This document shows positions 8,463 to 17,359 of a DNA stretch of 64,000 nt, piece by piece. This DNA comes from Streptomyces sp. ISL-98 (lineage in GTDB: Bacteria > Actinomycetota > Actinomycetes > Streptomycetales > Streptomycetaceae): the NCBI RefSeq assembly GCF_018614055.1, contig NZ_JAGGPB010000020.1:124001-188000 (forward strand). Reading direction: 5' to 3'. Made by a program: the position numbers and the translations under genes. Position 1 is the first letter of the stretch. The number at the start of each line of letters is the position of its first letter. Below the pieces are notes generated by a model. That model was given only the letters and a program-made list of their open reading frames with translations. It ran no database searches and was not told the DNA's origin.

Positions 8463-9120
8463 CCCCTTCCCGCTCGCACCCCTCGTCCTGCCCGTCCCGC
8501 TGCCCCTGCTGCTCCCGTCCGTCCCACTCGTCCCGCATACCCGGCAGAATCCGCCCCAGCTTCCGCAGCCCCCGGTTCAGCCGCGACTTCACCGTGCCCC
8601 GCGGCCAGCCCAGCGCCTCCGCCGTCTCCGCCTCGTCCATCTCCAGCAGATAGCGGTACGTCACGACCTGGCGCTGGTCCTCGTTCAGCTCGTCCAGCGC
8701 CGCCAGGAGCAGCGCACGGCGCTCCTCCTCCAGCGCCGCCACCGCCGGATCGGCCGATTCCGGTATCAGCGGCTCGGCCGCGAGCAGCGCGGCCTCCCGT
8801 CCCGTAGCCGCCCGCAACCGCACCGCGGACCGCACTGTGTTTCTGGTCTCATTTGCGACAATCCGCAGTAACCACGGCCGGAAGGCCGAGCCGTCCCTGA
8901 AGCGCCCCAGCGACTGGTACGCCTTGAAGAAGGCCGTCTGCACCACGTCTTCCGCGTCCGCACCGGCTCCGAACGCCACGGCGGCCCTGAGCGCAATTCC
9001 TGTGTACGCGCGCACCAGTTCCGCGTACGCCTCGGGCTCCCCGGACCGTACGCGCGCGATCGCCGCAGCATCGTCGATGCCGATGCGGCCCCCCTCCAGG
9101 GTCCCCTTCCGCGTCCTCAC
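8446..9120 (-). CDS. ECF RNA polymerase sigma factor
   Basis: Sigma region 2 spans about residues 10-80 (AEDVVQTAFFKAYQSLGRFRDGSAFRPWLLRIVANETRNTVR) and region 4 about 130-185 (LDELNEDQRQVVTYRYLLEMDEAETAEALGWPRGTVKSRLNRGLRKL). A linker of about 50 residues separates them. A GTG start at 9120 gives 224 aa; the longer frame runs antisense into trpS and is not credible. The charged Glu/Gly-rich C-terminus overlaps the downstream membrane partner gene. Only 54 bases separate it from divergent trpS. Confidence 0.9.
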   Translation of the reverse strand: MRTRKGTLEGGRIGIDDAAAIARVRSGEPEAYAELVRAYTGIALRAAVAFGAGADAEDVVQTAFFKAYQSLGRFRDGSAFRPWLLRIVANETRNTVRSAVRLRAATGREAALLAAEPLIPESADPAVAALEEERRALLLAALDELNEDQRQVVTYRYLLEMDEAETAEALGWPRGTVKSRLNRGLRKLGRILPGMRDEWDGREQQGQRDGQDEGCEREGGDGHE

Positions 9121-9162
9121 ACTCTTGATACACCGGAGAACCGAGCTGGGTTCCACACCTGA

Positions 9163-10188
<1,026 letters not shown>

Positions 10189-10341
10189 CCCGCCAAGCAC
10201 GGAGCGGACGCCCGACAGGGCCGGGCACAAGGCCCTGACCAAGGACTCTGGCCACAAGGGCGCCGCGCCCGTCACACTGCACACTGGCAGCACCACACAG
10301 GACAGCACCACAGGACGTACCGGACTACGGAGGAGAACGAC

Positions 10342-10935
10342 GTGGGGACCGTAACGCTCGGCGTTTCGATCGCGGTCCCGGAGCCGTACGGCAGCCTGCT
10401 CCAGCAGCGGCGCGTGAGCTTCGGGGATCCTGCCGCGCACGGCATCCCCACGCATGTCACCCTCCTCCCGCCGACCGAGATCGACGCCTCGCTGCTGCCG
10501 GCGGTCGAGGCGCACCTCGCCGCGGTCGCGGCGTCGGGCCGCTCCTTCCCGATGCGGCTGTCCGGCACCGGTACGTTTCGCCCGCTCTCCCCGGTCGTCT
10601 TTGTGCAGGTCGTGGAGGGCGCGGCGGCCTGCGCGTGGCTCCAGAAGCGGGTCAGGGACGCGTCGGGCCCGCTCGTACGCGAGCTGCACTTCCCGTACCA
10701 CCCGCACGTCACGGTCGCCCACGGCATCTCCGAAGAGGGCATGGACCGGGCGTACGAGGAGCTCTCCGAGTACGAGGCGGAGTGGGCCTGCAGCGGTTTC
10801 GCGCTGTACGAGCAGGGGGCGGACGGCGTGTGGCGCAAGCTCTGCGAGTACGCGTTCGGGGGTGGCACGGCGGGTGTCGTGCCTGCGCAGAATTCACCGG
10901 TCGATGAACCGGCGGCGCCTTCACTGCGCTCCTGA
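10342..10935 (+). CDS. 2H phosphoesterase / 2'-5' RNA ligase family protein
   Basis: The 197-aa protein has the two H-x-T motifs of the 2H superfamily: His38-Val-Thr40 (PTHVTLLPP) and His122-Val-Thr124 (HPHVTVAHG). Each half forms a beta-rich lobe and the active site lies between them. Family members open cyclic phosphates or act as 2'-5' RNA ligases or cyclic phosphodiesterases; the substrate here is unknown. The GTG at 10342 has GGAGGAG about seven bases upstream. It follows trpS by 153 bases in the same direction. Confidence 0.85.
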   Translation: MGTVTLGVSIAVPEPYGSLLQQRRVSFGDPAAHGIPTHVTLLPPTEIDASLLPAVEAHLAAVAASGRSFPMRLSGTGTFRPLSPVVFVQVVEGAAACAWLQKRVRDASGPLVRELHFPYHPHVTVAHGISEEGMDRAYEELSEYEAEWACSGFALYEQGADGVWRKLCEYAFGGGTAGVVPAQNSPVDEPAAPSLRS

Positions 10936-10958
10936 CACAGCGGGGCGGGCTGGATTCT

Positions 10959-11714
10959 TCAGACCGGCAGTCGCCTGAACAGCGGCCTCGGTACGTGGCG
11001 CAGTGCCGACATCACCAGGCGCAGCGCCCCCGGCACCCACACCGTCTCCGAGCGCCGTCGCAGGCCCAGCTCGATCGCCGCCGCGACTGCCTCCGGGGTC
11101 GTCGCCAGGGGTGTCTCCTCGCGGCCCGCCGTCATTTTCGACCGTACGAATCCGGGGCGTACGACCATCACGTGCACGCCCGTCCCGTGCAGTGCGTCGC
11201 CGAGCCCCTGTGTGAACGCGTCCAGGCCCGCCTTGCTCGACCCGTAGATGAAATTCGCGCGGCGGGCGCGCTCGCCCGCCACCGACGACAGCACCACCAG
11301 CGAGCCGTGGCCCTGCCCCTGGAGAGCCTTCGCACACACCAGGCCGGCCGAGACGGCGCCCGTGTAGTTGGTCTGCGCGACCCGGACCGCCGCCAGCGGC
11401 TCCGCCTCGTCGCGCGCCTGGTCGCCGAGGATCCCGAAGGCCAGCAGCACCATGTCGATGTCGCCCTCGGCGAAGACCTTGCCGAGCGCCTCTTCGTGCG
11501 ACGTGGAGTCGAGGGCGTCGAAGGCGACGGTACGGGCGTCGGCGCCCAGCGCGCGCAGCCCCGCAGCGGCCGATTCGAGGGCGGGGGAGGGCCGCCCCGC
11601 CAGCCAGACCGTACGGGTGCGGCGGGCGACCAGACGGCGGGCCGTCGCGAGGCCGATCGACGACGTACCGCCGAGAATGAGCAGGGACTGCGGGGTGCCG
11701 AAAGCGTCCTTCAT
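10959..11714 (-). CDS. dprE2: DprE2-like decaprenylphosphoryl-2-keto-ribose reductase (SDR)
   Basis: The 251-aa short-chain dehydrogenase has the NAD(P) motif LILGGTSSIGLATARRL (12-28) and the catalytic Ser143/144, Tyr157, Lys161 set (LSSVAGERA, NFIYGSSKAG). It sits 18 bases downstream of a DprE1-like oxidase, as in mycobacteria, where DprE1 and DprE2 together epimerise decaprenyl-phosphoryl-ribose to the arabinose form. The assignment rests on this pairing and on the divergent phosphatase and UbiA genes that supply the rest of the route. Confidence 0.85.
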   Translation of the reverse strand: MKDAFGTPQSLLILGGTSSIGLATARRLVARRTRTVWLAGRPSPALESAAAGLRALGADARTVAFDALDSTSHEEALGKVFAEGDIDMVLLAFGILGDQARDEAEPLAAVRVAQTNYTGAVSAGLVCAKALQGQGHGSLVVLSSVAGERARRANFIYGSSKAGLDAFTQGLGDALHGTGVHVMVVRPGFVRSKMTAGREETPLATTPEAVAAAIELGLRRRSETVWVPGALRLVMSALRHVPRPLFRRLPV

Positions 11715-11732
11715 GGGTGAGCTCCTGGTACG

Positions 11733-13109
11733 TCAGAGGGAGAGGCGGCGGGAGAGGTCCGACGTGAACACGCCCAAGGGGTCCAACTCGGCTCTCAGCG
11801 CCCGGAATCGGGCCAGTTTCGGATACATCGGCGCCAGCATCTCGGGCCGCAGCCGGGAGTCCTTGGCCAGGTAGACACGCCCCCCGGCCGCCGCGACCTC
11901 GTCGTCGAGCTCGTCGAGGAACGCGCCGAGCCCCGCCAGGTTCGCCGGGATGTCCAGGGCCAGGGTCCAGCCGGGCATCGGAAAGGACAGCCACCCCGGA
12001 TCGCCGTCGCCGAACCGCTTCAGCACGGCGAGGAACGACGGGCACCCCCGCCCGCCGCCCGTGCACGAGGAGATCCGCCGGACGATGCGGCGCAGGGCGT
12101 CCTCCTGCCCGTACCCGACGACGAACTGGTACTGAACGAACCCGCTGCGCCCGTAGAGCCGGTTCCAGTGCGGTACGCCGTCCAGCGGGTGGAAGAAGGC
12201 GGACAGCTTCTGGATTTCCCCGGTCCGGCGCGCGCGGGGGGCCGTCCGGTACCGGAGCTCGTTGAACAGGCCCACGGTCGTACGGCCGAGCAGCCCGTCC
12301 GGTACGAAGCGTGGCGCGGCCGGGAGCCGGCCGGGGCGGAACACGAGCGGTGACTGGCGGGCGCGCGCCGGGAGCGCGTCCAGCGGGGCGTGCTCCCCGC
12401 GCGTGAGGACCGAGCGCCCCGTCGAGGCACCGCGCGCGAGCAGGTCGATCCAGGCGACCGAGTAGCGGTAGCGGTGGTCGTCGGCGGTGAGCCTGGCCAT
12501 CAGGTCGTCCAGGTCGCTTGCCCGTTCGGTGTCGACGCACATCAATGAGGTTTCGACGGGCAGCAGTTGGACGGTCGCGGAAAGGATGACGCCCGTCAGG
12601 CCCATGCCGCCCGCTGTCGCGTCGAAGAGATCGGTGCCGGACGGGACGGTGCGTACCTCGCCGTCGGCGGTGAGCAGGTCGAACGACAGGACATGGCGGG
12701 AGAAGGAGCCCGATCCGTGGTGGTTCTTGCCGTGGATGTCCGCGCCGATCGCGCCGCCCACGGTCACATACCGGGTCCCGGGCGTCACCGGTACGAACCA
12801 GCCGAGCGGCAGCAGCACTTCCAGCAGCCGGTGCAGGCTCACGCCCGCGTCGCACACCATGACGCCCGCGTCCGCGTCGATCCTGCGGATGCGGTCGAGG
12901 CCGGTCATGTCGAGCACGGAGCCGCCCGCGTTCTGCGCCGCGTCGCCGTACGCCCGTCCGAGGCCGCGTGCGATGCCGCCGCGTGCGCCGTGCGCGGCGC
13001 ATTCGACGACCGCGGCCGCCGCTTCCTCGTACGAACGCGGCCGGATCAGCCGGGCGGTGGTCGGGGCCGTGCGGCCCCAGCCGGTCACTGAGACGGTGTC
13101 GACAGACAT
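11733..13109 (-). CDS. dprE1: DprE1-like decaprenylphosphoryl-ribose 2'-oxidase (FAD)
   Basis: The flavoprotein of the VAO/PCMH fold has 458 aa, against 461 in M. tuberculosis DprE1. The FAD domain includes GARGGIARGLGRAYGDAAQN and TVGGAIGADIHGKNHHGSGSF. The C-terminus (SRLRPEMLAPMYPKL, LDPLGVFTSDLSRRLSL) aligns without gaps with the mycobacterial enzyme for the last 74 residues. At the position of the mycobacterial benzothiazinone-target cysteine (Cys387) this protein has Ala384, in PGWTLALDIP. It oxidises the ribose C2 hydroxyl of the polyprenyl carrier, and the adjacent DprE2-like enzyme reduces the ketone. Confidence 0.88.
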   Translation of the reverse strand: MSVDTVSVTGWGRTAPTTARLIRPRSYEEAAAAVVECAAHGARGGIARGLGRAYGDAAQNAGGSVLDMTGLDRIRRIDADAGVMVCDAGVSLHRLLEVLLPLGWFVPVTPGTRYVTVGGAIGADIHGKNHHGSGSFSRHVLSFDLLTADGEVRTVPSGTDLFDATAGGMGLTGVILSATVQLLPVETSLMCVDTERASDLDDLMARLTADDHRYRYSVAWIDLLARGASTGRSVLTRGEHAPLDALPARARQSPLVFRPGRLPAAPRFVPDGLLGRTTVGLFNELRYRTAPRARRTGEIQKLSAFFHPLDGVPHWNRLYGRSGFVQYQFVVGYGQEDALRRIVRRISSCTGGGRGCPSFLAVLKRFGDGDPGWLSFPMPGWTLALDIPANLAGLGAFLDELDDEVAAAGGRVYLAKDSRLRPEMLAPMYPKLARFRALRAELDPLGVFTSDLSRRLSL

Positions 13110-13231
13110 GACTCCGACCGTATCGCCCCGCCTGGCCCCGTATAGCCCATAAAGGTGTCAATTGCGTGATTGAGCCACCTTGTCGTGAATAGTGGGATTA
13201 ACTGAAGTGGAGAGCGGGAGAGGGGTGACAG

Positions 13232-13771
13232 ATGCGAGAAGCCGATCGCCGTCTGCTGTCGGCCATGCGGGACTGCGGTACGGACCCGCACGTCGCGGCC
13301 GCCGCCCGCGGGCTCTCCTGGTGCGGCGAGCACGGCGCCGTCTGGATCGCCGCCGGCCTGCTGGGCGCGGGCGCCGACCACGACCACCGCCGGGCCTGGC
13401 TGCGCGGTACGGCACTGATCGGCGCGGCACACCTCGCGAGCATGGCCGTCAAGCTGGCCGTACGCCGCGCCCGCCCCCAACTCCCCGCCCTGGAGCCCCT
13501 GGTACGTACCGCCGGGCGGCACTCCTTCCCCAGCTCGCACGCGGCTTCGGCGGCCGCCGCCGCAGTGGCCTTCGGCGCGCTGCGCCCCGGCGGCGGCAAC
13601 ATCGCGGCGCCGCTGGCCGCGGCCATGTGCGTGTCCCGGCTGGTCGTCGGCGTCCACTACCCGACCGATGTCGCGGCGGGCGCCCTGCTCGGCGGGCTCA
13701 CGGCCGGGCTCGGGGCGGCCTGGATGACGCGGCCGCCCGCCGCGGTCGACGGGGGAGCAGGGAGTGTCTGA
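13232..13771 (+). CDS. PAP2-family phosphatase, probable polyprenyl-phosphoribose phosphatase
   Basis: The 179-aa protein carries the three PAP2 motifs: K74-x6-R81-P82 (KLAVRRARP), PSSHA with His103, and S135-R136-x5-His142-x3-Asp146 (SRLVVGVHYPTD). It has several hydrophobic segments, as expected for a membrane phosphatase. It overlaps the UbiA-type gene by 8 bases and faces the DprE1/DprE2 pair. That context matches the mycobacterial phosphatase that removes the 5-phosphate from decaprenyl-phosphoryl-phosphoribose. The start at 13232 is preceded by GAGAGGGGTGAC. Confidence 0.85.
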   Translation: MREADRRLLSAMRDCGTDPHVAAAARGLSWCGEHGAVWIAAGLLGAGADHDHRRAWLRGTALIGAAHLASMAVKLAVRRARPQLPALEPLVRTAGRHSFPSSHAASAAAAAVAFGALRPGGGNIAAPLAAAMCVSRLVVGVHYPTDVAAGALLGGLTAGLGAAWMTRPPAAVDGGAGSV

Positions 13772-14729
13772 GCGCGGCATCACGGCACTGATCACCGAGC
13801 CCCTGCGCTCCCCGCCGGGAGACCCCGTTCGCCGCTCCCTGAGCATGTCCGGCGGGCTGCTGCGCACCGCGCGCCCCCGCCAGTGGGTCAAGAACACCCT
13901 GGTCGTCGCCGCGCCCGCCGCCGCCGGAGAACTGGCTTCCCGGCACACCCTCACCCAACTGGCCGTGGTCTTCGCACTGTTCACCGCTGCCTCGTCCGCC
14001 GTCTACCTTGTCAACGACGCGCGCGACGCCGAAGCGGACCGGGCCCACCCCGTCAAGTGCCGCCGCCCCGTCGCCGCCGGACAGGTGCCCGCATCCGTCG
14101 CGTACACCGCAGGGGGCCTGCTGGCGCTGCTCGCGCCCGCCGCCGCGATCCTGCTGTGCAATCCGATGACCGCCGCCCTCCTGACGGCGTACGTCGTCAT
14201 GCAACTCGCGTACTGCATATGGCTCAAACACGTACTCGTCGTCGATCTGGTCGTCGTCACCAGCGGATTCCTGATGCGCGCGATGATCGGCGGCGTCGCC
14301 CTGCGGATCCCCCTCTCCCGCTGGTTCCTGATCACCGCGGGCTTCGGCGCGCTCTTCATGGTCGCCGCCAAGCGCTACTCGGAGGCCGTGCAGATGACGG
14401 ACCGGGCGCAGTCGCCCGGTGCCACCCGGGCGCTGCTCGGCGAATACACCACCGGGTATCTGCGCTTCGTATGGCAGTTGGCGGCAGGCGTCGCCGTGCT
14501 CGGCTACTGCCTGTGGGCGCTGGAGAGCGGCGGCACCGCCAACGGCAGCCTGCTGCCCTGGCGTCAGCTCTCGGTGATCGCCTTCATCCTCGCGGTGCTG
14601 CGGTACGCCGTCTTCGCCGACCGGGGCACGGCGGGGGCACCCGAGGACGTCGTCCTGCGCGACCGGGGGCTCGCCGTGATCGGGCTCGTATGGGCGGCGA
14701 TGTACGCCCTCGCCGTGGCCGACTTGTGA
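13764..14729 (+). CDS. UbiA-type decaprenyl-phosphate phosphoribosyltransferase
   Basis: The integral membrane prenyl-group transferase has 321 aa and about nine hydrophobic segments. The first Asp-rich motif is N84-D85-x2-D88-x3-D92 (NDARDAEADRAHPVKCRRPVAAG) and RPRQWVKNTLV precedes it. This short form with RPRQWVKN is characteristic of the DPPR synthase branch, which couples PRPP to polyprenyl phosphate, rather than quinone or heme UbiA enzymes. It starts with GTG inside the end of the PAP2 gene. Together with DprE1/E2 it completes a route to polyprenyl-phosphoryl-arabinose. Confidence 0.85.
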   Translation: MSERGITALITEPLRSPPGDPVRRSLSMSGGLLRTARPRQWVKNTLVVAAPAAAGELASRHTLTQLAVVFALFTAASSAVYLVNDARDAEADRAHPVKCRRPVAAGQVPASVAYTAGGLLALLAPAAAILLCNPMTAALLTAYVVMQLAYCIWLKHVLVVDLVVVTSGFLMRAMIGGVALRIPLSRWFLITAGFGALFMVAAKRYSEAVQMTDRAQSPGATRALLGEYTTGYLRFVWQLAAGVAVLGYCLWALESGGTANGSLLPWRQLSVIAFILAVLRYAVFADRGTAGAPEDVVLRDRGLAVIGLVWAAMYALAVADL

Positions 14730-14796
14730 ACCGGCAGACCTGTGAACCGGCAGCAACCAGGACACTGGATCTCGCGACGGAGGGTAAGCGCACCCC

Positions 14797-15762
14797 ATGG
14801 ACTGGCTGAAGAAACTGCCCGTCGTCGGCCCCCTCGTGACACGGCTGACGGTCACTCACGCCTGGCACACGTACGAGACACTCGACCGCGTCCACTGGAC
14901 CCGGCTGGCCGCCGCGATCACGTTCCTCAGCTTCCTGGCGCTCTTCCCGCTGATCACCGTCGGCGCGGCGATTGCCGCGGCCCTGCTCTCCGACGACCAG
15001 CTGAACCGGCTGGAAGGACAGATCGCCGAGCAGGTGCCGGGCATCTCCGGGCAGCTCGACTTCGGATCACTCGTGGACAACGCGGGCACCGTCGGAATCG
15101 TCGCGGGCGCCCTGCTGCTCTTCACCGGCATCGGCTGGGTCGGCTCCATCAGGGAATGCCTGCGGGCCGTATGGGGGCTGGACGACGAGGAGGGCAACCC
15201 CGTCCTGCGCAAGCTCAAGGACGCCGGAGTGCTGATCGGTCTCGGCGTGACCGGGCTCGCGTCCCTGGCCGCCTCCTCCGTCGGATCGACCGCCGTCGAC
15301 TGGACCGCCGAACAGCTCGGCATCTCCAGAAGCGGTGCGGGCGGCGTCCTGCTGCAGATCATCGCCATCGCCCTGGCCGTCTGCGCGGACTTCGTCATCC
15401 TGCTGTATCTGCTGACGCTGATGCCCGGTGTGCAGCCGGTCAGGCACCGGCTGTTCACCGCCGCGCTCATCGGCGCCGTCGGCTTCGAACTGCTCAAGCT
15501 GCTGCTCGGCGGCTATATGAAGGGTGTCGCCGCCAGGAGCATGTACGGCGCCTTCGGCGTCCCCGTCGCCCTGCTCCTGTGGATCAACTTCAGCGCGAAG
15601 CTGCTGCTGTGCTGCGCCGCCTGGACGGCGACGCAGCGCGGCGACGAGGAGGCCGACGGCGTCGAGGAGACCGGTGGCGGGGACGAGCCCGGCGGCGGGG
15701 ACGAGCCGGCTAGCGGCGGGGACGACGACGTACGAGGGCGGGAAGGGGCCAGCGCCGGTTGA
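14797..15762 (+). CDS. YihY/BrkB family inner-membrane protein
   Basis: The 321-aa protein shows the six hydrophobic segments of the YihY/BrkB family, beginning with RLAAAITFLSFLALFPLITVGAAI (about 32-55) and ending near residue 285. A short, acidic, Gly/Glu/Asp-rich C-terminal tail follows (about 287-321). Family members were once thought to be RNase BN; their actual role is unclear. The last 53 bases overlap the convergent carboxypeptidase gene. The ATG at 14797 follows GGAGGGTAAG. Confidence 0.85.
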   Translation: MDWLKKLPVVGPLVTRLTVTHAWHTYETLDRVHWTRLAAAITFLSFLALFPLITVGAAIAAALLSDDQLNRLEGQIAEQVPGISGQLDFGSLVDNAGTVGIVAGALLLFTGIGWVGSIRECLRAVWGLDDEEGNPVLRKLKDAGVLIGLGVTGLASLAASSVGSTAVDWTAEQLGISRSGAGGVLLQIIAIALAVCADFVILLYLLTLMPGVQPVRHRLFTAALIGAVGFELLKLLLGGYMKGVAARSMYGAFGVPVALLLWINFSAKLLLCCAAWTATQRGDEEADGVEETGGGDEPGGGDEPASGGDDDVRGREGASAG

Positions 15763-16981
15763 CCAGGTACACCCCGCCGGCAAGCAGCAGCAGCGCGCCG
15801 CCCGTGATGGCGAGCGCGACGCCGGCGCCGCTCGAATCGTGGTCGGTCGAGGCGAGCTGCGCCTCGTTCTTCTCCGACGTGTCCGATCCCTTGCCCTTGG
15901 CGTCCTTGCCCGCGCCCGGTTCCTTGGCGGACGGGGCGCCCTTGCTGGTCTCCGCCGACTTCGGCGGCACCAGCTCGCCGACCGGGGCGACCTTGCCGGC
16001 CGCCGCGAAGCCCCAGTCGAGCAGGCGGGCGGCCTCCTTGTAGACGGCGTGCCCCTCGTTCGCCGACGGGTTCATGACGGTGACGAGCAGCACCTTGTCA
16101 CCGCGCTGGGCGACACCGGTGAAGGTCGCTCCGGCGTGGGTGGTGTTGCCGTTCTTGATGCCTGCCATGCCCTTGTACGGCGAGATGCCGTAGTCGCCGG
16201 TCAGCAGGCGGTTGGTGTTCTGGATCTGGAAGCTCTCGCGCTTCTTCCCCTTCTTCTTCTCACCGGGGAAGGCGGCGCTCGGCGTTGCGCAGTACTCGCG
16301 GAAGTCCTTCTTCTGCATCCCGCTGCGGGCGATGAGCGTCAGGTCGTACGCGCTGCTGACCTGGCCCTTCGCGTCGTAACCGTCGGGCGAGACGACAGAG
16401 GTGTCCAGCGCCTGCAGCTCTTCCGCGTGCGTCTGCATGTCCCGTACGGTCTTGGACATTCCGCCGTTCATCGCGGACAGCACATGCACGGCGTCATTGC
16501 CCGAGCGCAGGAACACCCCGAGCCACATGTCGTGGACCGTGTAGGTGTGGTCCTCCTTGATGCCGACGAGGCTGCTGCCCTCGCCGACGTTCGCGAGCTC
16601 GGCCGGAGTCACCTTGTGGACCTGCCGCTTGGGCAGGCGCGGCAGGACCGTGTCCGCGAAGAGCATCTTCATGGTCGACGCGGGAGGCAGCCGCCAGTGG
16701 GCGTTGTGCGCCGCGAGTACGGCGCCCGACTCGGCGTCGGCGACGATCCACGACCGGCCGCTCAGCTCCTTCGGCAGCACCGGCGCACCCTGGCCGAGCT
16801 TCACCTGCGTACCGGGCCGGCCGAGCTGTGATCCACCGACCGTCGACATCACGGACGGTGGGTTCGGCTGCTTCCTGCCTGGGTTGTCGTCCGTCGCTGC
16901 CGCGTGCGCGGGCAAGGCGGTGAGAGCGGGCAGCAACGCGGCGGCGAGGACCGTCAGTGCGGTCTTTTTAACAGAAGACAC
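15710..16981 (-). CDS. D-alanyl-D-alanine carboxypeptidase (penicillin-binding protein, S11)
   Basis: The secreted, membrane-anchored DD-peptidase trims peptidoglycan stem peptides. A signal peptide (KKTALTVLAAALLPALTALPAHA) is followed by Ser102-T-M-Lys105 (PASTMKML), Ser160-Gly-Asn162 (LRSGNDA) and a KNG triad (GIKNGNTTHAG) in place of the commoner KTG. A Ser/Lys/Gly-rich linker leads to a C-terminal helix (ALAITGGALLLLAGGVYLV) and a basic tail, so the enzyme is tethered outside the membrane. The GTG at 16981 gives 423 aa; no clear ribosome site is visible and nearby starts are possible. The upstream extension of the frame is antisense to the metallophosphoesterase and not coding. Confidence 0.88.
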   Translation of the reverse strand: MSSVKKTALTVLAAALLPALTALPAHAAATDDNPGRKQPNPPSVMSTVGGSQLGRPGTQVKLGQGAPVLPKELSGRSWIVADAESGAVLAAHNAHWRLPPASTMKMLFADTVLPRLPKRQVHKVTPAELANVGEGSSLVGIKEDHTYTVHDMWLGVFLRSGNDAVHVLSAMNGGMSKTVRDMQTHAEELQALDTSVVSPDGYDAKGQVSSAYDLTLIARSGMQKKDFREYCATPSAAFPGEKKKGKKRESFQIQNTNRLLTGDYGISPYKGMAGIKNGNTTHAGATFTGVAQRGDKVLLVTVMNPSANEGHAVYKEAARLLDWGFAAAGKVAPVGELVPPKSAETSKGAPSAKEPGAGKDAKGKGSDTSEKNEAQLASTDHDSSGAGVALAITGGALLLLAGGVYLVNRRWPLPALVRRRPRR

Positions 16982-17105
16982 GGACGAGAACGTACAGGGC
17001 GTGATCAAGGATGCCGACAGGGCGTGTGGGACCCGCCGTGAGCTCCGCCGGGACAGCCCAGCCCCCGGGCGGCGGGGGCCCGGGGACGGCGGTGATACTG
17101 AGCCT

Positions 17106-17357
17106 ATGAAGCTCAGCCGCTCCGTCTCCTGGTTCCTGCTCGCCTTCGGGGTGTGGAGCTGGTTCATCTGGGTCACTTTCGCTCGGAATCTGTGGAAGGA
17201 CGCCAGCGGGCTCGCCTTTGACGACGCGGGTGACCCGACCACGTACTTCTGGGTGCATCTGCTGCTTGCCGTTACGTCCTTTCTTCTGGGGACGGCCGTT
17301 GGGGTGATCGGGTTGCGTGGAGTGCGCACCCTTCGACGTGAGCGGAGCCGGGGATAA
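17106..17357 (+). CDS. Small two-helix membrane protein (SCO4848 family)
   Basis: The 83-aa protein has two membrane helices: SWFLLAFGVWSWFIWVTFA (about 8-26) and VHLLLAVTSFLLGTAVGVIGL (about 50-70), with a basic C-terminus. It resembles a short membrane protein conserved next to the DD-carboxypeptidase and metallophosphoesterase in Streptomyces. It ends two bases before the metallophosphoesterase gene, so the two are probably co-transcribed. Its function is unknown. Confidence 0.8.
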   Translation: MKLSRSVSWFLLAFGVWSWFIWVTFARNLWKDASGLAFDDAGDPTTYFWVHLLLAVTSFLLGTAVGVIGLRGVRTLRRERSRG

Positions 17358-17359
17358 CT

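Noticed and set aside
10280..10320. Direct repeat of CAGCACCACA upstream of the 2H phosphoesterase
   Set aside because: Two short copies only and no symmetry; probably chance.
10921..13161. A 746-aa minus-strand frame across dprE1/dprE2
   Set aside because: Out of frame with both enzymes, strongly Arg/Gly/Pro biased, no motifs.
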